From Trichostrongylus colubriformis (taxonomy: Eukaryota; Nematoda; Chromadorea; Rhabditida; Trichostrongylidae), in the NCBI GenBank assembly GCA_963978905.1, contig OZ022258.1:39726591-39790590 (forward strand): 64,000 nucleotides of DNA, in the 5' to 3' direction. Each line of letters begins with the position of its first letter. The first letter of the stretch is position 1. A program made the translations under genes and the position numbers. Positions 59,994-64,000 of the stretch are shown here, piece after piece. The notes below the pieces were generated by a model. It saw only the letters and a list, made by a program, of their open reading frames with translations. It searched no databases and had not been told where the DNA came from.

Positions 59994-60105
59994 CATGATG
60001 ATTGATCATGCATTGTACAGAAGATGGTGAAACTCGGCCGAAAACATGAGCCGATCATACTGATATTCAGAAGCCCTACTCCTCCATGCCTTGCATTATG
60101 TGCAT
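59994..60105 (+). repeat. Dispersed repeat R4, copy 2
   Basis: Second copy of the 58456-58560 block, 1.5 kb downstream, beyond the mariner. Confidence 0.8.
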
Positions 60106-61790
60106 GAAATGCATGAATGAAGGAAACACAACAAGCCTATAAGACTGTAGAGCAAGTGGAAGGTTGTGTGGACCGAAGAAAAGAACGAACTTACTTCTTC
60201 CTCCAGCAGAGCATGTTATCCAGACTGGCTGACGCAAATGTAAGAATGCTACGAAGTGAATGGAGACACCCGTTCGATTATCCTTTGTTGAGACGGAAGA
60301 ATGTGATGGAACAAGGCGATTCACGACTATGTATTTCTACCAAGACGTATGTCGACTGCCGTCAAGTGACAAGATCCGATTTAGAGCCGACTGTGAAGTC
60401 GCACTTCAACGAGAAGTAGACAATTGGTGATGACAAGGAGACCTTTTCTATCTGATGTCAATTCGCGCAAAAAAGGAATACATCTCAGAAAATACCAGAG
60501 CACCAAAACAGGAATGAGCGCGGGATATATCACGTACACCATTGAGGAACCTACTCTTATGAGTTGATATATACCAAATGTATTCCTAGGAATTTCACAA
60601 TGTCCATGATGTCATATCAACCACGAAGAAGCCCAAGTTCTCCTTCCAAATTTTTTAAAAATATAAGAACAATCCAATTAAGTTCAACGTTGGCTATTAC
60701 GAAAGGTGGCGGTGGGGGGAGGGTTGCACCTTTAGACTTCGCATCTCCTAGCTCTGCCTGTAGGGTGACCTTTTCGAATGGTTCCACGAAATGTGACCTT
60801 CAAGGTGCAAAATGTAATGCACAAGTACACGTGAAAAGGTGAAAGTGTATAGATAAAGGACTTCCTCCGCAATGTGCAGTAGCACTTCATTGATACATAC
60901 CAAACTATCAAGTTCATCAGTGACGCATGATCGCGCCACGCATGTGTGCCTAAAAATATTCTCTTTGTCAGGTATTAATACATTAGTTGTAAAGAAACAT
61001 ATCACTCGCAGGGAATTGATTCAGGGTAGATCTCTCACACCTGTACTTGACATAACGTCTCTCTTTTTTATCTGTTACTTTGTGGAAGGTCATACTAGAG
61101 GTATCCATACAACTTCGATGGGAACAGTTAATCTCTTTCCACAGGTGTTAGTTTTGCATTCCAAAAGAGAGAGAAAATTCTTCCAGGCTCACACTGCAAA
61201 TTTCTCCTCCAAGTTCTTTAACTCTCATAACCCTAGCACAACCGCGCACATACTACGTGGATCACCAGTGCGTAGATTCCACTGCACCACCTCTCACGAC
61301 GCTCTTTCCCCCCCCCCCTCCTCATGGTTTCAGATTATAGACCTTCACCTCCCTCATTTTTCTATGGCGCCATGCACGTGGCACCTCTTCTTGTATCGGG
61401 TCTCAACTCATCGTAACCCATTTTTCACATCATTGGCTTCATATTCAACTCCGGTCTCCTTATCATCACTAACCCCTCAGCGGCACACATCTTCAGTTCC
61501 AGTTCCTACCCCAACATAATTCCATGCTTTCTATTTCTAACTACATTTCCAAATTCTACTTCTATTTCCACTATTCCTTTGCGCTCTTCGTTTCGAACCG
61601 AAAGCATGAAAGCAGGTGGTTATAAACGAGTTGGGGAAGGTGTGAGGTAATAGAATCTTTGAGTGATGCCCATCTCCTAGCTCCTGGCTTCGTCGCTGGT
61701 CTACTTATGATAAAGATGAAGGCCAAGAAACAAAGAGATTTGTATAGTCAAATACATAATAAAATAGTTAGATGTGTATGATACACACAT
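60106..61790. other. No supported gene; one long unexplained frame
   Basis: A plus-strand frame at 60872-61519 is open for 215 codons, but its translation is biased (Ser/Thr/Phe/His/Pro) with no motif, signal peptide or splice context. It coincides with a pyrimidine-rich strand and is not called. Confidence 0.4.
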
Positions 61791-61795
61791 ATATA

Positions 61796-62838
61796 TTGGG
61801 TCATTCCATAAGTAGTGTCGTTTTTTTTCAAGCGAAAATTTTTGCCATAAATCACAAATTTTTGCAGCATATTATATATTATATATCATTCGGAAGAGAA
61901 TTCCTCGCTCTACAAAATGGCCTACTTAGTTTTTGAGTATGTTAGAATGGCGCCGACATTTAGGCCGGCGAAGAGGTAGGTCCAGCAAACAAAAATTGGC
62001 CAAACCGGCAATCAATTGAAACACAATCTTTTACCTGAGGAAATCTAACCAATCATGTGTTCCGTACTTAGCCCCGACCTCCCCTGTAAGTTCCACCAGT
62101 CGGTTGCTTAAAAAGTCACGTCGCTCTTTTTCCACATTTCGTTTTTCCGCCACAACTCGGTGATTTTAGACAATTTCTTCGAACGAAGGCAAGAAAATTT
62201 TCTCAACCAATCAGTTGAAAGAGTGGTGGAATGTTAAGAACAGGTGGTGCCTAGGAACACGGAAATACCACTGACCGGATTCCTTAACTTTCTCATGGAA
62301 AAAATAAATTGTGAAAAATGTCAACTGGACCCATATCACATGGTATTAAAACTCAATCTGAATCGCAGCCAAAACGAACTAGAAAGATATTTTCGATAGA
62401 GCAAAAAAAGTCCTTCGAAGTGGTTCATAAAACAACTCTAATCAAAAAGTTTGAAAGAAAAAATTTCATTTTGAATAAATGTGGGTGCTTTCGAAAAAAT
62501 GATTTTAGAAAAATAACGACACGACTTCTTGATCAATTAAATATTGGAAATTGTAGAAGAGGTCAGGGCTAAGTACGCGACACATGACTGGTTCATTTTC
62601 CTAAATTAAAATATAGTGTTTCAATTGATTGCCGGTTTGGTCAATTTTTGTCGGCTGGACCTACCTCTTCGCCAGCCTAAATGTCGGCCCCTTTCTAACG
62701 AACTCGAAAACTAAACATGTCATTTTGTAGAGCAGGAAAACCTCTTTCGAATGATATATGACATGCTGCGAAAACTTGTAATTTCATAGGAAAAATTTAC
62801 GCTGGAAAAAAAACGACATTACTTATGGAATGACCCAA
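61796..62838. mobile_element. Long inverted-repeat element with TA duplication
   Basis: Ends TTGGGTCATTCCATAAGTAR and its complement, with TA on both sides (61794-61795, 62839-62840). The inverted arms are long, about 285 bp each (61796-62080 and 62555-62838), sharing CGACATTTAGGCYGGCGAAG, GGTAGGTCCAGC, AATTGRCCAAACCGGCAATC and AATTGAAACAC. The centre holds an 84-codon frame (62318-62572) that is Lys-rich and unrecognised. Terminus and TA point to the Tc1/mariner superfamily, non-autonomous. Confidence 0.85.
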
Positions 62839-63324
62839 TAAGTAGGTAGTGACATCTTCCATTCAATACAATTACCAGTGAAATGAGGATATGAGGTATG
62901 GTTTAGGCTGGTTGATGTACCACTCAATAATATAAAATTCTAGTCTGATAATAACGCTAATCTCGTCGTTCCCATAGTGAAATGAAACGCAAAACTGGTG
63001 ACATGATTTCGGAACACTTGCACGTCATCCGGCTTCTCACAATCGCTACAGAACCTTTGCGTGCATACTACCAACATTCAAACTAAAGCTACCGAACACA
63101 GAATACATCTGATTGATTTTACAAGGAAGACACTCGTTGAAAATGAGCTACAACACGTTGAGAGCATGACCACAACATATCACGTGAACTTTCAGAGAAA
63201 AGAGATGGTTCAACAATTACTGTGACTGGATTGATATTCACTCATGACAACCGCTAATTATCGCGTAAAGAAGAGGACGTCCTAGATTCAAGGTTGAAAC
63301 GACCTGCTTTCTGAAGCATAGGAA

Positions 63325-63500
63325 CAAGGAGGAGTCGGAAGAAAAAGGAGGATGGGAAGAATTGGTCGCTTTCAAATGTGCATTCAAGGTTAGAAGCGAT
63401 AATCGGTAGAGAAACCCGGCTTGAAAAGCGTGATATTGTGCTCTGTTCCGATCTCCTGAGCAACACTGCAACATCACTTTTCCGAGTTGCTCGCTGTAAT
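63325..63500 (+). repeat. Dispersed repeat R3, copy 3
   Basis: TTAGAAGCGATAATCGGTAG, AAAAGCGTGATATTGTG and CTTTTCCGAGTTGCTCGCTG match the copies at 31360 and 46960. Confidence 0.75.
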
Positions 63501-63752
63501 GAAGACACTTGGGCACCCACTGAATCTCCACATATCTGTTACAACTACCACCTATATGTAAAAAGTAGATGCTAAGCAAAAACTCAACATTGACTATTTC
63601 CCCATTACATAGTTCTATTGTGTTATTCGCGCAGTACTGAGCGATAGTCTAACTGGTTTTATCATAATCGAAGTACTCCGAGATCATCAATTAATATTGT
63701 GCTCAAAAAAAGGGAAATGGTAGAAATGCGGATTTGTTAGAATGGGGAGACG

Positions 63753-63898
63753 GTCGTTTGGCGCGGCCCCTTGGAGCTAATTTGCCAATGGGGTACTGCC
63801 AAAGCTCCTCCCCTAAGCAGGCTTAGGTAAGTCTGGGAGAGTCCAGGCGGCCCATGCGCGCCATTGGCAAATTGGCTGCAAGGGCCGCGCCAAACGAC
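63753..63898. mobile_element. Palindromic MITE M5
   Basis: A 146-bp element with inverted ends GTCGTTTGGCGCGGCCC and GGGCCGCGCCAAACGAC, and inner arms AATTTGCCAATGGGG / CGCCATTGGCAAATT. A partial copy is at 58160-58266. No duplication was identified. Confidence 0.8.
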
Positions 63899-64000
63899 AT
63901 ACACCCGTTAAAATGTCGTCTAAACCGATGTTCCGTAGCCAGGGTGTATATTGTTAGGACAGAAACGTCGCGTGGCCGTGTTCAGCACGCGATGGGATGG

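Noticed and set aside
60872..61519. 215-codon plus-strand frame
   Set aside because: Biased composition, no domain, no signal peptide and no splice partner. Likely chance.
1..64000. CRISPR arrays, operons or other prokaryotic systems
   Set aside because: No regularly spaced direct repeats or dense bacterial coding. Gene structure is eukaryotic with introns throughout.

Overview
The window looks like nuclear DNA of a clade V (strongylid-type) nematode, with a hookworm as the closest guess. This is inferred from small multi-exon genes with TTTCAG-type acceptors, RTE-class LINEs, many mariner copies including one of the Hsmar1/cecropia (hookworm bandit) type, and a hookworm-style small secreted protein. 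No bacterial operons, rRNA, CRISPR array or intact tRNA gene was seen. Most long open frames here are chance or lie in transposons, so genes were found by joining short open exons at splice sites with matching phase.

Genes. (1) 4717-5592, minus: 3' part of an unrecognised gene. (2) 15025-16130, plus: complete three-exon gene for a small cysteine-containing secreted protein. (3) 32264-33037, plus: four phase-0 exons of a putative single-pass membrane protein. (4) 39116-46636, plus: nine-exon PP1-like protein whose fold alignment is preserved while most catalytic motifs are changed, so a likely pseudophosphatase. (5) 48539-55480, minus: complete seven-exon calcineurin B homologous protein (CHP), the best-supported gene. 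Genes 4 and 5 are convergent. Two exons at 29071-29694 (minus) are a weak candidate.

Mobile DNA dominates. 2.6-20 kb: a GC-rich MITE family, a decayed mariner, two hAT-type MITEs with perfect 8-bp duplications, a foldback element with a nested palindrome, a TTAA-flanked palindrome and tRNA-derived repeats. 20.1-23.8 kb: a minus-strand RTE LINE split by a mariner. 25.5-27.8 kb: an inverted pair of SINEs and an Hsmar1-type mariner. 30-31.8 kb and 45.3-47.7 kb: shared dispersed repeats. 36.4-39.1 kb: a decayed RTE-1-type LINE directly before the phosphatase-like gene. 41.6-43.15 kb, inside that gene: two mariners sharing one TA, the second a head-to-head palindrome of transposase 3' halves. 49.6-50.5 kb: a piggyBac-type element in a CHP intron. 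55.9-63.9 kb: a tRNA-related MITE, a second decayed mariner, a 1-kb element with ~280-bp inverted arms, and a short palindromic MITE.

The most unusual items are the catalytically degraded PP1-like gene with intact frame, the snapback mariner and other long foldbacks (possible dsRNA sources), and the variety of target-site signatures (TA, TTAA, 8 bp) in one window.
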